In this document: piece after piece, positions 1 through 12,378 of the stretch | Position numbering within the stretch: position 1 is the stretch's first letter | How the letters are laid out: each line of letters begins with the position of its first letter | Assembly: GCF_014635885.1 (NCBI RefSeq) | Contig: NZ_BMDR01000013.1 | Location: 1-58,106, forward strand | Source of the DNA: Acinetobacter vivianii | Lineage (GTDB): Bacteria > Pseudomonadota > Gammaproteobacteria > Pseudomonadales > Moraxellaceae | DNA: 58,106 nucleotides | Direction: 5' to 3' | Program-made: the position numbers and the translations under genes | The notes under the pieces: generated by a model | Database searches by the model: none | What the model saw: only the letters and a program-made list of their open reading frames with translations | Told to the model about the DNA's origin: nothing

Positions 1-2148
<2,148 letters not shown>

Positions 2149-2519
2149 TATACAACCCCAAACAGTCGTTAACACATACAAGTGAGTGTTAGCGTTGCAA
2201 ACTTAATTGCTACTATTCGTTGTCTGTGAACTTAATCACCATACAGCTTCAATCTAAATTCATATACCAAAACGCTTGATTCAGTGTTTTTGCTAGTTCT
2301 CATTTCATTCAACTTAAACATTAAAATGTTTAAATCAAAGAATGAGTGAACAATTTATTTCAGACTCAATTCTACTAATCTGTTAATGATTAACTACCAC
2401 CTCGTCGGTGCGTAGTAAACTGTGATAAATCACAGAGATTAATAAACCAGTCAATTTAGACCGTATTCACTAAACTCTATAATCTATTTAGCTCAGAATT
2501 AAATGTTTCATTTAATTCA
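2149..2519 (-). other. Internal transcribed spacer between tRNA-Ala and 23S
   Basis: About 370 bases with no gene between the tRNA-Ala and 23S genes, co-transcribed on the minus strand. It is AT-rich and should hold the 23S processing stem and boxA-type antitermination signals, which I did not resolve base by base. Spacer sequence is generally useful for species typing in Acinetobacter. Confidence 0.8.
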
Positions 2520-2595
2520 TGGTGGAGACTAGGAGAGTCGAACTCCTGACCTCCTGCGTGCAAAGCAGGCGCTCTACCAACTAAGCTAAGTCCCC
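2520..2595 (-). tRNA. tRNA-Ala (anticodon TGC)
   Basis: A 76-nt cloverleaf read from 2595 down to 2520. It starts GGGGACTTAGCTTAGTTGG, has TGC at the centre of the anticodon loop (CTTTGCACG), a GTTCGACTC T-loop and a genomically encoded CCA end. It lies in the 16S-23S spacer directly after tRNA-Ile, the usual arrangement in gammaproteobacterial rRNA operons. Confidence 0.97.
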
Positions 2596-2666
2596 AGCTT
2601 ACAATCATAATGAACGATATATCTTCTCATCTAGCAGCTTGTGATTATTCATCACTTCGTCAGTAG

Positions 2667-2743
<77 letters not shown>

Positions 2744-2802
2744 TCAGATACATCTTCGAAGAACAACTTGTTGTGGATTCTTACCGGTCACCAATCTTTC
2801 GT

Positions 2803-4338
<1,536 letters not shown>

Positions 4339-4605
4339 TAAAATCATTAGTAGCTTATGGCTACAAATCTTGGCTCATCAATTTTCTGACTAAAAATTCG
4401 CTCAAATAAACTTCGAGAAATTTTTACCATTCAATCAATGAAATATTTTCGATTGATCAACCAGTAAAAATCCACACAAGTTGTTCTTCTATTCTCTTAA
4501 TGATCTCTTTATCGCCTCGTCAGCGATAAATAAAACGCAATAAATATTTAACAACTTAACCGTTAAAGCTAAGTTATTTTTGCTTCATTGCGTCGGGATG
4601 TGTGC

Positions 4606-4633
4606 ATTATAGGAGATTTTTTTTAGTGTGCAA
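4606..4633 (-). promoter_or_regulatory. rRNA operon promoter (P1-like)
   Basis: On the minus strand a -35 TTGCAC (4633-4628) and a perfect -10 TATAAT (4611-4606) are separated by 16 bp, a short spacing typical of growth-rate-controlled rRNA promoters. Transcription would start near 4600. About 260 nt of leader then precede 16S and should carry boxA/antitermination and processing signals. The stretch upstream is A/T-rich, as expected for an UP element. Confidence 0.8.
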
Positions 4634-4762
4634 GCTTTTTTAAGCCCTTGTTTTATTGAGTGTTCTTTTTTTACACACAAATATGTGCACTATTCAAACA
4701 AATTCGTTGTAACCATATAAATTTAAAGCAGAAATATTTTATTCATATTTCTGCTTTGCTTT

Positions 4763-5320
4763 TTACTTCTTGTTCTTTATCTGAACACTAAGTATTTTAA
4801 CTGGCTGTTTAGGGACATTTTGATGCATTCCATAGTTACCTGTAGGAACACTCACAATCTTGTCAACGATATCCATGCCCTTTGTGACCTTACCAAAAAC
4901 GGCGTAGCCCGCATCCATCGGTGATTTGTTTAAAAAGTTATTATCCGCCACATTAATAAAGAATTGACTGCTTGCCGAGTTTGGATCACTGGTACGTGCC
5001 ATTGCCAAAGTACCACGGGTATTCTTTAAACCATTACTTGCTTCATTCACAATCGGCGCTTTCGTGCTTTTCTCAATCATGTTTGCTTCTAGGCCGCCAC
5101 CTTGCACCATGAAACCAGGTATCACGCGATGAAAAATCGTACCTGTATAGAAGTTACTTTTTACGTAGCTTTCAAAGTTCTTTGCTGAAACTGGTGCTTT
5201 ATCATCAAACAGCTCGATTTCAATATTCCCCATACTGGTTTTCATATCAACCATCGTATTTGCAAATAAATGACCGCTTGCCAAAATTAAACTTGTTGTA
5301 ATGAACAACTTTTTCATCAT
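4763..5320 (-). CDS. ppiA: Periplasmic peptidyl-prolyl cis-trans isomerase A (cyclophilin)
   Basis: 185 residues. Cyclophilin fold: the block FHRVIPGFMVQGGG holds the catalytic Arg, and the stretch MARTSDPNSASSQFFINV is the substrate-binding region. An N-terminal signal peptide (MMKKLFITTSLILASGHLFA) predicts export, so it should isomerise prolyl bonds of periplasmic proteins like E. coli PpiA. I chose the ATG at 5320 because GAGA lies 7 bases upstream and the signal peptide starts there; an in-frame ATG at 5362 would add a non-signal-like extension. It is monocistronic, read toward the rRNA operon. Confidence 0.93.
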   Translation of the reverse strand: MMKKLFITTSLILASGHLFANTMVDMKTSMGNIEIELFDDKAPVSAKNFESYVKSNFYTGTIFHRVIPGFMVQGGGLEANMIEKSTKAPIVNEASNGLKNTRGTLAMARTSDPNSASSQFFINVADNNFLNKSPMDAGYAVFGKVTKGMDIVDKIVSVPTGNYGMHQNVPKQPVKILSVQIKNKK

Positions 5321-5408
5321 TGCTTTTCTCAGCTTGGAAATAGACGTGTTGTGGATCTTCATCTTAATTTTGCAAATCTGTTTTTGCTATTTCTATTTGT
5401 TACCTAAA

Positions 5409-5448
5409 ACAAAGAACCGATGTTTCACGTGAAACATCGGTTCTTTGT
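5409..5448. promoter_or_regulatory. parS-type ParB site inside a 40-bp perfect palindrome
   Basis: The central 16 bp (5421-5436) read TGTTTCACGTGAAACA, a perfect match to the bacterial chromosomal parS form. The dyad extends to a perfect 40-bp inverted repeat (5409-5448, centre 5428.5). It starts three bases after the stop codon of the leftward esterase gene and is followed in that direction by a T-rich run, so it also looks like an intrinsic terminator. The site lies about 33.6 kb left of oriC, within the usual range for parS. Confidence 0.85.
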
Positions 5449-5450
5449 CA

Positions 5451-6521
5451 TTAACTATGTTTATCCCAGAACTTTCTGAAGTTCTTCGCCACTTCAATGG
5501 TATTGCGTTTTGCTTTGCTTGAGACGGGCGTTATATTGATAAAACCATGCGTTTGGTCTGGATAATCGACGTATTGCACTTTGACGCCATTTTGTCTGAG
5601 TTTATGACTATAGATTGCACCTTCATCATGAAGTAGATCATGACCAGCCGTAATCACATATGCAGGTGCCAACTTTTTAAGGCTGCCATAGGTCGGTGAA
5701 ATTAATGGATCGTCTAAAGCCACATTTTGCTGGGTCGCATAATAATCTGTCACATAGTCCACATCTTTACTGGTTAACACCAGTCCCTCGCCATAGGCAT
5801 AGAATGATGGATGTCTGCTTTTAAAGTCGACCACAGGATAAATCAGTAACTGTGCTTGTGGTGCATAAGATTTCCCAACAGCATGTTGCGCGACTACCGT
5901 ACTGATATTTCCACCCGCACTGTCTCCACCAACCGCAATACGGTTTTTATAGATTTTCAATTGACGGCGGTTTTGATAAACCCATGCCAATGCATCTTCA
6001 CACGATTTAATCAGCAACTGAGGTGATGCTTCAGGTGCCAGTGGATAGTCAATACTTAAAACCTGAACTTTGGCATGCTTGGCAATCAGTCGACAGGCTT
6101 CATCATGCGTATCTAAACCACCCACTACAAAACCACCACCGTGGTAAAACACCAGCATAGGCAATTTTTTATTTAGCGCTGGATGATAATGTCTTGCGAA
6201 CACTGTTCCACTTTGTAGCGGTAAACGGATATCTTCAACGGATTCAATCGAAGTCGGTTTATTCAGAATCGCCAACATTTGCGCATCAAACTGACGACGG
6301 GAATCAATGGGATCATCACCGATAAAACCAATGCGACCTTGCTTGATCTGAACAGCCATCAAACATTTAGTAAATGCATCCAGATCCGGATATTGATGAG
6401 GGTAGCCTAAAAGCTTGGCCAGAGATTCTTGTACAATTTTGGGCAGCTTATCGAGCGCTCGTGCAGCAGGACCTTGTCCTTTGTCTAAAAGTGTTTGTAT
6501 TTTTGGAGGTAATGCTGTCAC
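5451..6521 (-). CDS. Alpha/beta hydrolase, HSL-type esterase/lipase
   Basis: 356 residues. Family IV (hormone-sensitive-lipase-like) esterase: oxyanion-hole HGGG at 127-130, nucleophile Ser201 in GDSAGG, and acid and base probably Asp295 (GHDLLHD) and His325 (QTHGF). A roughly 100-residue N-terminal cap precedes the core. There is no signal peptide, so it is probably cytoplasmic, acting on short-chain esters. The start is GTG at 6521 with a good GGGGA ribosome site 4-8 bases upstream. The natural substrate cannot be told. Confidence 0.85.
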   Translation of the reverse strand: MTALPPKIQTLLDKGQGPAARALDKLPKIVQESLAKLLGYPHQYPDLDAFTKCLMAVQIKQGRIGFIGDDPIDSRRQFDAQMLAILNKPTSIESVEDIRLPLQSGTVFARHYHPALNKKLPMLVFYHGGGFVVGGLDTHDEACRLIAKHAKVQVLSIDYPLAPEASPQLLIKSCEDALAWVYQNRRQLKIYKNRIAVGGDSAGGNISTVVAQHAVGKSYAPQAQLLIYPVVDFKSRHPSFYAYGEGLVLTSKDVDYVTDYYATQQNVALDDPLISPTYGSLKKLAPAYVITAGHDLLHDEGAIYSHKLRQNGVKVQYVDYPDQTHGFINITPVSSKAKRNTIEVAKNFRKFWDKHS

Positions 6522-6880
6522 TTTTGTCCCCTTCTCTCGCTCTGTCCATAATTCTTGTTGTCTTCGACTATATGCTTTTATAAAGTCTTAGATCAAGTTC
6601 AAGATTTGAAATAAGTCGTACGCTAAAGGGCTATTGCTAAAAAGTCATTAACCATAGTGCTTATTCACAGCTACTTTTTATGTCAATTAAACGCTGTTTT
6701 AACTGTTTATTTTCAAAACTATAAAACTAGAACTAACCGGTTAGTTCTAGTTTTATATCACTTTAAAAGTGTCATTTTCATGAATAAGTCAACTTCGCGT
6801 TATGTATAGCAGTACATAGATAAGATTAAATGCGGCATCTGTTGATCAATCTTATGCGAAGCCAACTTAACAATAAAAAA
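6522..6880. other. Intergenic region with a 38-bp perfect palindrome
   Basis: No gene seen. It holds a perfect inverted repeat at 6720-6757 with CCGG at its centre and AAAAC/GTTTT ends. A second, looser pairing joins the CTTCGC near 6795 with the GCGAAG near 6857. The 5' part must contain the esterase promoter, which I could not assign with confidence. Confidence 0.6.
6720..6757. terminator. 38-bp perfect inverted repeat, possible bidirectional terminator or operator
   Basis: Arms of 19 bp meet at AACCGGTT with no loop bases, flanked by A and T runs (ATAAAAC...GTTTTAT). It lies 120-160 bp after the small lipoprotein gene (read leftward) and about 200 bp before the esterase start. A terminator for the lipoprotein transcript is the simplest reading. 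A dimeric repressor operator is the alternative, given the full symmetry. Confidence 0.5.
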
Positions 6881-7117
6881 TTATTGAGCGCCAGCGCCTG
6901 CTGAACCTGATACAGAACCTGAAACGTCAGCTGAAGCACCACCTGGTTGAACATCAACTGATGAACCTGCGTCTACACCAACGCCACCTTGTACACCAGC
7001 TGGGCTTGCGCTTGTTTGAGCCGAACCAGAAGCTTCTAAACCACCTTGAGACGAGCAACCTACTGCCGTTAATGCAACACCAGCTACAACTGCAGAAATC
7101 AATGCTAACTTTTTCAT
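6881..7117 (-). CDS. Small Ala/Gly/Ser-rich lipoprotein
   Basis: 78 residues. It begins MKKLALISAVVAGVALTAVGC, a signal sequence ending in a lipobox with Cys21, so it should be lipidated and membrane-anchored. The mature part is low-complexity (Gly, Ser, Ala, Val, Gln; no aromatic residues), resembling short entericidin-like or spacer lipoproteins, but I recognise no family. The ATG at 7117 was chosen because AAAGGA lies about 9 bases upstream and the signal begins there; the longer frame from 7189 has no signal. Function unknown. Confidence 0.8.
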   Translation of the reverse strand: MKKLALISAVVAGVALTAVGCSSQGGLEASGSAQTSASPAGVQGGVGVDAGSSVDVQPGGASADVSGSVSGSAGAGAQ

Positions 7118-7460
7118 TTGGTATTTCCTTTCATTATGACGAAAAGCAAAGTTGTCTTTGCGATGCCTATAATTCACAATTTTTTCCACGGACGTGATGA
7201 GGATTAGTTGCAGTTTGTTATGGAAGCCGCATTGTTTTGCAATTTTTCTTAAATCATCTATTTGCTTAATTCACATATTCCCCAATCCCGAATAAAACGC
7301 TAAGCATTTATCAACACAGCATTTTCATCGCGTTTTATCGACTTAGAAAATTAAAAAAGCAATTATCTTATTTTTTTATAATTCATAGAAACACAGCACA
7401 ACCGTCCTAAAAGATTACAATTAAGTATTTTTGATTAAAAATAAATGTAGCAGACATAAA

Positions 7461-7493
7461 AAAACCGTGCATTTTCATCACGGTTTTGATTGC
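7461..7493 (-). terminator. Terminator of the MBL-fold gene
   Basis: A stem AAAACCGTG/CACGGTTTT with a 9-base loop lies just after the stop codon of the leftward MBL-fold gene and is followed in that direction by a T run. The remaining bases 7118-7460, up to the lipoprotein start, are AT-rich without a recognisable gene. Confidence 0.8.
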
Positions 7494-7504
7494 TTAGCCC
7501 ATAA

Positions 7505-8359
7505 TTAAGGCCATTTCATCTCGCCTTTTACAACTTTGGCACCAAGTTCAAGACTACTCGACTCACCCAATGCTGGATATTGCTTTTGCATCATTTTCAC
7601 CAGTTCAGCTGAATTCTTTGTGCTTTTCACCGCTTTCTCATATTGCTTTAAATAGTCAATCGAGAAATTCACCGCATCCAGACCTTCAGCCGCCCCTACT
7701 TTCATATGTGCAGGTACAACCACTTTAGGATTAAGTGCTTTAATACTTTCTAAGGTTTGTACCACTTCAGCACGATCTTTGACTGTTGGGGTATCTGCTG
7801 TCCACAAATGAATACCCGAAGATACAGGAATACCGCCGACAACTGCTTTAGCACTTGGAATCCATAAATAAGTCAGTTCTTTTTTACCTTTAATTTCGAT
7901 ATTTTCATTTTCGAGTTTTAAAGTTTTTGAGGTATAGGCTTGTGGCACAATAATTTTACTTGGTGCATTGGCGCCCATTTTGGGTCCCCAATATGCAACT
8001 TTCAAGGCTTGTGTATCCTGAATATGTTTCACCGTTTCTGGCGTCGCAATGATCTGAACATTCGGGAAGTACTGTTTAAATACATCTAAACCAAAATAGA
8101 AATCTGGATCGCCATAGCTGACAAAAATAGTTTTTAAGGTCTTACCGCTATCCAAGATGTCGGCAGCAATACGTAATGCTTCTGATTTAGAAAATTGTGC
8201 ATTGACCAGTAAGACTTCTTTATCCCCTTCAATTAAAGTTGAAGTCACGCCAAAATGGTCAGGCTGAGCCAAAAAATTCTGGATTTTTAAGTCTTGTGCA
8301 AATGCAGCAGAACTTGCTGCGAAGGCAGATAAAGCAAGGACATAAGCTTTGGTATTCAT
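7505..8359 (-). CDS. Exported MBL-fold protein with degenerate metal site
   Basis: 284 residues with a signal peptide cleaved near AAFA/QDLK. The overall layout is metallo-beta-lactamase fold: strand-loop motif at 81-90, and PAH at 216-218. The hallmark HxHxDH is, however, replaced by YGDPDF (residues 82-87), leaving Asp but none of the three His. It is therefore likely inactive as a zinc hydrolase or uses another chemistry or a binding role. It is divergently paired with a LysR regulator, which probably controls it. Annotation pipelines would call it an MBL-fold metallo-hydrolase. Confidence 0.8.
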   Translation of the reverse strand: MNTKAYVLALSAFAASSAAFAQDLKIQNFLAQPDHFGVTSTLIEGDKEVLLVNAQFSKSEALRIAADILDSGKTLKTIFVSYGDPDFYFGLDVFKQYFPNVQIIATPETVKHIQDTQALKVAYWGPKMGANAPSKIIVPQAYTSKTLKLENENIEIKGKKELTYLWIPSAKAVVGGIPVSSGIHLWTADTPTVKDRAEVVQTLESIKALNPKVVVPAHMKVGAAEGLDAVNFSIDYLKQYEKAVKSTKNSAELVKMMQKQYPALGESSSLELGAKVVKGEMKWP

Positions 8360-8435
8360 GTTATCGTCTCCAATTTGATAACAACTACTTTAAATTGCAA
8401 TTCTTGCTGAAGAAACACACTAAACTAAGATAAAA

Positions 8436-8454
8436 TGTTGCATATCTTGCAACA
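8436..8454. promoter_or_regulatory. Probable LysR operator (T-N11-A dyad)
   Basis: TGTTGCATATCTTGCAACA: 7-bp inverted arms around 5 bp, matching the T-N11-A layout of LysR-type boxes. It sits between the divergent MBL-fold and LysR genes and abuts the regulator start, so it could serve both autorepression and activation of the MBL gene. Confidence 0.65.
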
Positions 8455-8466
8455 ATGATAATAAAC

Positions 8467-9360
8467 ATGGATACCTTAAAAGCCATTCAAGTCTTTGTTT
8501 GTATTGCTCACCAAGGCAATCTGAGCAAAGCCGCAGAACATCTGGATTATTCCAAAGCAATGGTGTCTCGCTATTTAGACCACCTCGAGCAAACCTTTTC
8601 GACCCGATTATTTCAACGCAATACCCGTAAAGTATCGCTCACCCCAGCAGGTGAGAAAGCGCTGGTCTATTGTGAAAATATTTTACAGCAGCAACAGCTG
8701 TTAGAAGGTTTGGCCGCACCCGAACAACATAACGGGACGATTCGTTTTACTTGTGGTCTGTTTTTATTCCAGCTAGGCGTGAATGAATGTATTAAGCAAT
8801 TTAAAAAGCGCTATCCACAGATTCATTTTGATGTGTATTTAACTGAAAATACCGTAGATCTGATCGATGCTCAGGTTGACCTTGCATTACGCATTACCCA
8901 GAAAGTTGCGGATGGATTGATTGCACGGCCTGTCTGCCAAATTGAATCGACCTTTTGCGCGCATCCCCATTATTTACAGGATCACACTCCCCTGTCGCAT
9001 CCCAGTCAACTGATTCAACATGAATGTATTGCACACCACACCCACAACCAGTACTGGACCTTGTTTGATACAGATCAGCAACCTCAGAACTATCCATTAA
9101 ATGTTACGTTTAAAAGCAATGATGTGATTGCGCTTTATCAGATGTGTCTAAAAGCTGAAGGCATTGCGATGCTACCCACTTTACTGGTGCGCAAAGACAT
9201 CGCTGAGCAGCGTTTGCAACAGGTATTTACAGATTTTTCTGCACCTGATCTGACCTTGTCGTTAGTCTATGCTTCAAGGCAACATTTACCGAAAATTACC
9301 CAAGAATTTATTGCTTTTGTGATTGAAAACCTAAATTTTTACTTAAATCAGCAAAATTAA
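8467..9360 (+). CDS. LysR-family transcriptional regulator
   Basis: 297 residues. The N-terminal winged helix-turn-helix (MDTLKAIQVFVCIAHQGNLS then KAAEHLDYSKAMVSRYLDHLE) is followed by a periplasmic-binding-like effector domain from about residue 90. I prefer the ATG at 8467 because the other in-frame ATG (8455) touches the operator dyad and the LysR start is usually MD-L. Neither has a strong ribosome site. It is divergent from the exported MBL-fold gene, the likely target. The inducer is unknown. Confidence 0.9.
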   Translation: MDTLKAIQVFVCIAHQGNLSKAAEHLDYSKAMVSRYLDHLEQTFSTRLFQRNTRKVSLTPAGEKALVYCENILQQQQLLEGLAAPEQHNGTIRFTCGLFLFQLGVNECIKQFKKRYPQIHFDVYLTENTVDLIDAQVDLALRITQKVADGLIARPVCQIESTFCAHPHYLQDHTPLSHPSQLIQHECIAHHTHNQYWTLFDTDQQPQNYPLNVTFKSNDVIALYQMCLKAEGIAMLPTLLVRKDIAEQRLQQVFTDFSAPDLTLSLVYASRQHLPKITQEFIAFVIENLNFYLNQQN

Positions 9361-9382
9361 AAGATTTAAATTGACCTGAACG

Positions 9383-9409
9383 CTTGAATTTTGTCGGCTA
9401 GCCCATACT
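9383..9409 (+). promoter_or_regulatory. sigma32 (heat-shock) promoter of grpE
   Basis: CTTGAA (9383-9388) and CCCATACT (9402-9409) with a 13-bp spacer match the RpoH consensus. It lies 110 bp before the grpE start. Confidence 0.8.
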
Positions 9410-9519
9410 TCATCCCTATCAATGAATGACCAAGATGTGGCAGTTCGGGTTTAACCCTAAGAGCATTCACGCCAAAAGGACTGTACATGTTTAAGAACTT
9501 TTTTCAACGGAGATCATCA

Positions 9520-10065
9520 ATGGCTAATGAGCACAATGAGCAAGCTCAAGACATTCAAAATGAGCAACAGACTGAACAAACTCAAGCTGAAGGTGTAGAG
9601 CAAGCAAACGAGCTTAGCGTTGAAGATTTACAAGCGCAAATCACCAAGCTTGAAGAAAGCCTGAAATTAGAAAAAGCACGTACTGCCAATGCGGTTTATG
9701 AAGCGCAGAAAAGTGTAGAACGTATCCAACGCGAATCTGAAAAGCACAAAGATACGGTGCTTGAAAAGTTTGCCAAAGAATTACTCGATTCTGTCGATAA
9801 TCTCGAACGTGCGATTCAGGCTGCTGGCGAAGAAGAAACGCCAGTACTTGAAGGCGTTAAGCTGACTTTGAAATCGCTACTCACCACGCTTGAGAAGTTT
9901 GGTGTAGTCGAAGCAGATACTCAAAATGGTTTCAATGCAGATTTACACCAAGCTGTAGGTATTGATCCAAATGCGCAAGCGAATCAAATCGGTACGGTTT
10001 TACAGAAAGGCTATACCTTAAATGGTCGCCTACTCCGCCCAGCAATGGTGATGGTGGGTCAATAA
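9520..10065 (+). CDS. grpE: GrpE, nucleotide exchange factor for DnaK
   Basis: 181 residues. An acidic, Gln/Glu-rich N-terminal tail leads into the long dimerising coiled coil (about 40-100), and the C-terminal beta domain ends GYTLNGRLLRPAMVMVGQ, the GrpE signature. It releases ADP from DnaK in the cytoplasm. I chose the ATG at 9520, with CGGAGA 7 bases upstream, over the earlier in-frame ATG at 9487, which lacks a ribosome site and adds 11 unconserved residues. It is followed by dnaK with its own promoter. Confidence 0.95.
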   Translation: MANEHNEQAQDIQNEQQTEQTQAEGVEQANELSVEDLQAQITKLEESLKLEKARTANAVYEAQKSVERIQRESEKHKDTVLEKFAKELLDSVDNLERAIQAAGEEETPVLEGVKLTLKSLLTTLEKFGVVEADTQNGFNADLHQAVGIDPNAQANQIGTVLQKGYTLNGRLLRPAMVMVGQ

Positions 10066-10140
10066 CCCCGACCAGCAGAGCATTTATTTGCTCAAAAATG
10101 TAGAAATTTGAGAGTTTTTTGATTTTTTTTCATAAAAATG

Positions 10141-10168
10141 CTTGAAAAAAACCGATTGACTCTCATAT
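10141..10168 (+). promoter_or_regulatory. sigma32 (heat-shock) promoter of dnaK
   Basis: CTTGAA (10141-10146), 14-bp spacer, then TCTCATAT (10161-10168), close to the RpoH consensus. It lies 50 bp before the dnaK ATG, so dnaK can be made independently of grpE. Confidence 0.75.
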
Positions 10169-10217
10169 CGAATAACAAGCAAAAACATTGCAACAAAATT
10201 TTAGAGGAACACAATCA

Positions 10218-12164
10218 ATGGCAAAAATTATTGGTATTGACTTAGGTACTACCAACTCATGTGTTGCTGTACTTGAAGGCGATAAAGTAAAAGTAATCGA
10301 AAACGCTGAAGGCGCACGTACAACTCCATCTATCATTGCATATAAAGATGGCGAGATCCTTGTTGGTCAAAGCGCAAAACGTCAAGCGGTAACCAACCCG
10401 AAAAATACATTATTCGCAATCAAGCGTTTGATTGGTCGTCGTTATGAAGATCAAGCAGTACAGAAAGACATCGGTCTTGTACCTTACAAAATCATCAAAG
10501 CAGACAATGGCGATGCTTGGGTTGAAGTAAACGATAAAAAATTAGCACCTCAACAGATCTCTGCTGAAATCTTGAAAAAGATGAAGAAAACTGCAGAAGA
10601 CTATTTAGGTGAAACAGTTACTGAAGCAGTGATTACTGTTCCTGCTTACTTTAACGATGCGCAACGTCAAGCAACTAAAGATGCGGGTAAAATCGCTGGT
10701 TTAGACGTTAAACGTATCATTAACGAACCAACTGCTGCGGCACTTGCGTTCGGTATGGACAAAAAAGAAGGCGACCGTAAAGTTGCAGTTTACGACTTAG
10801 GTGGTGGTACTTTTGACGTATCAATCATTGAAATCGCAGACCTTGATGGCGACCAGCAAATCGAAGTGTTATCAACAAATGGTGATACTTTCCTTGGTGG
10901 TGAAGACTTTGATAACGCGTTAATTGAATTCCTTGTTGAAGAATTCAAGAAAGAACAAAGTGTGAACCTGAAAAATGATCCACTTGCGTTACAACGTTTG
11001 AAAGAAGCTGCTGAAAAAGCAAAAATCGAGCTTTCTTCATCGAATGCAACTGAAATCAACCTTCCGTATATCACTGCCGATGCAACTGGTCCTAAACACT
11101 TAGTGATCAATGTAACGCGTGCAAAACTTGAAGGTTTGGTTGCTGATTTAGTTGCTCGTACAATTGAGCCTTGCCGTATCGCGCTTAAAGATGCTGGTCT
11201 TTCGACTTCTGACATCTCTGACGTAATCTTGGTGGGTGGTCAGTCTCGTATGCCACTTGTACAACAAAAAGTACAAGAATTCTTCGGTAAAGAGCCACGT
11301 AAAGACGTGAACCCTGACGAAGCGGTTGCGATTGGTGCTGCGATTCAAGGTGCAGTATTGTCTGGTGACAAAACTGACGTACTTTTATTAGACGTAACAC
11401 CATTAACTTTAGGTATCGAAACAATGGGCGGCGTATTAACTCCGATCATTGAGAAAAACACCACGATTCCTGCGAAGAAATCACAAGTGTTCTCTACAGC
11501 TGCTGACAACCAGCCTGCAGTAGACATTTCGGTTTACCAAGGTGAACGTAAAATGGCTCAACAAAACAAATTGTTGGGTAACTTCCAGTTAGGCGATATC
11601 CCACCTGCTCCACGTGGCGTACCGCAAATTGAAGTATCGTTCGACATCAACGCTGACGGTATCTTGAAAGTATCGGCTAAAGATAAGAGCACTGGTAAAG
11701 AGCAATCTATCCAGATTAAAGCAAACTCAGGTTTGTCTGATGCTGAAATCGAAGCAATGATCAAAGATGCTGAAGCGAATGCTGAAGAAGACCGTAAGTT
11801 TGAAGAGTTAGCGAAAGCGCGTAACGAAGCAGATGCGCTTGTTTCTAGCTCAACTAAAGCAGTAAAAGATCTTGGTGACAAAGTGACTGAAGATGAAAAA
11901 ACTGCGATCACGACTGCGGTTTCTGAGCTTGAAGCAGCAACTAAAGAAAATGATGTTGAAGACATCAAAGCGAAGACTGAAGCTTTACAAAACATCTTGA
12001 TGCCAATTACACAACGTGCTTATGAACAAGCACAAGGTGCAGCTGGCGGCGCAGAAGGTTTTGATCCAAATGCATTCCAAGGTGGCGATGCGGGTCAACA
12101 ACAAAAAGCGGACGATGGCGTTGTAGATGCTGAGTTCACAGAAGTAAAAGATGACAAAAAATAA
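10218..12164 (+). CDS. dnaK: Chaperone DnaK (Hsp70)
   Basis: 648 residues. The ATPase domain shows IGIDLGTTNSCVAV near the N-terminus, the phosphate motif YDLGGGTFDVS, and the adenosine-binding block VGGQSRMP. The substrate domain follows the linker DVLLLDVTPL, and the Gly/Gln-rich tail ends VVDAEFTEVKDDKK. It refolds proteins with GrpE and DnaJ. The start at 10218 is set by AGAGGA just upstream; an ORF start 30 bases earlier has no homology. Codon use is that of a highly expressed gene. dnaJ is not next to it here. Confidence 0.98.
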   Translation: MAKIIGIDLGTTNSCVAVLEGDKVKVIENAEGARTTPSIIAYKDGEILVGQSAKRQAVTNPKNTLFAIKRLIGRRYEDQAVQKDIGLVPYKIIKADNGDAWVEVNDKKLAPQQISAEILKKMKKTAEDYLGETVTEAVITVPAYFNDAQRQATKDAGKIAGLDVKRIINEPTAAALAFGMDKKEGDRKVAVYDLGGGTFDVSIIEIADLDGDQQIEVLSTNGDTFLGGEDFDNALIEFLVEEFKKEQSVNLKNDPLALQRLKEAAEKAKIELSSSNATEINLPYITADATGPKHLVINVTRAKLEGLVADLVARTIEPCRIALKDAGLSTSDISDVILVGGQSRMPLVQQKVQEFFGKEPRKDVNPDEAVAIGAAIQGAVLSGDKTDVLLLDVTPLTLGIETMGGVLTPIIEKNTTIPAKKSQVFSTAADNQPAVDISVYQGERKMAQQNKLLGNFQLGDIPPAPRGVPQIEVSFDINADGILKVSAKDKSTGKEQSIQIKANSGLSDAEIEAMIKDAEANAEEDRKFEELAKARNEADALVSSSTKAVKDLGDKVTEDEKTAITTAVSELEAATKENDVEDIKAKTEALQNILMPITQRAYEQAQGAAGGAEGFDPNAFQGGDAGQQQKADDGVVDAEFTEVKDDKK

Positions 12165-12183
12165 TTTGTCTCTTTAAAAAAAG

Positions 12184-12207
12184 ACCGCGCGTAAGCGCGG
12201 TTTTTTT
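12184..12207 (+). terminator. dnaK terminator
   Basis: GC-rich stem ACCGCGC/GCGCGGT with a GTAA loop followed by seven T, starting 20 bases after the dnaK stop. A-rich bases before it could make it work in both directions. Confidence 0.92.
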
Positions 12208-12378
12208 ATACTCTAAATGCTGTGAGATGCTCAAAATAACCTGTGCCTAATTCAGTGTATTCTATTATTTACTGAATCGTAGATGCTTGGGACTTTCTTA
12301 AACGGATAGAACCATTTAAGAAACTGAATCCTTTTTATGTATAATTCAAACAATTAGAAAATCCATTATTGTTAAAAA

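Noticed and set aside
11606..11616. Further parS candidate at CTCCACGTGGCG in dnaK
   Set aside because: Only the CCACGTGG core matches; the flanking GTTT/AAAC bases needed for ParB are absent.
10790..11995. Long minus-strand frames opposite dnaK
   Set aside because: Antisense frames produced by the strong codon bias of dnaK; Ser/Ala-rich nonsense without homology.
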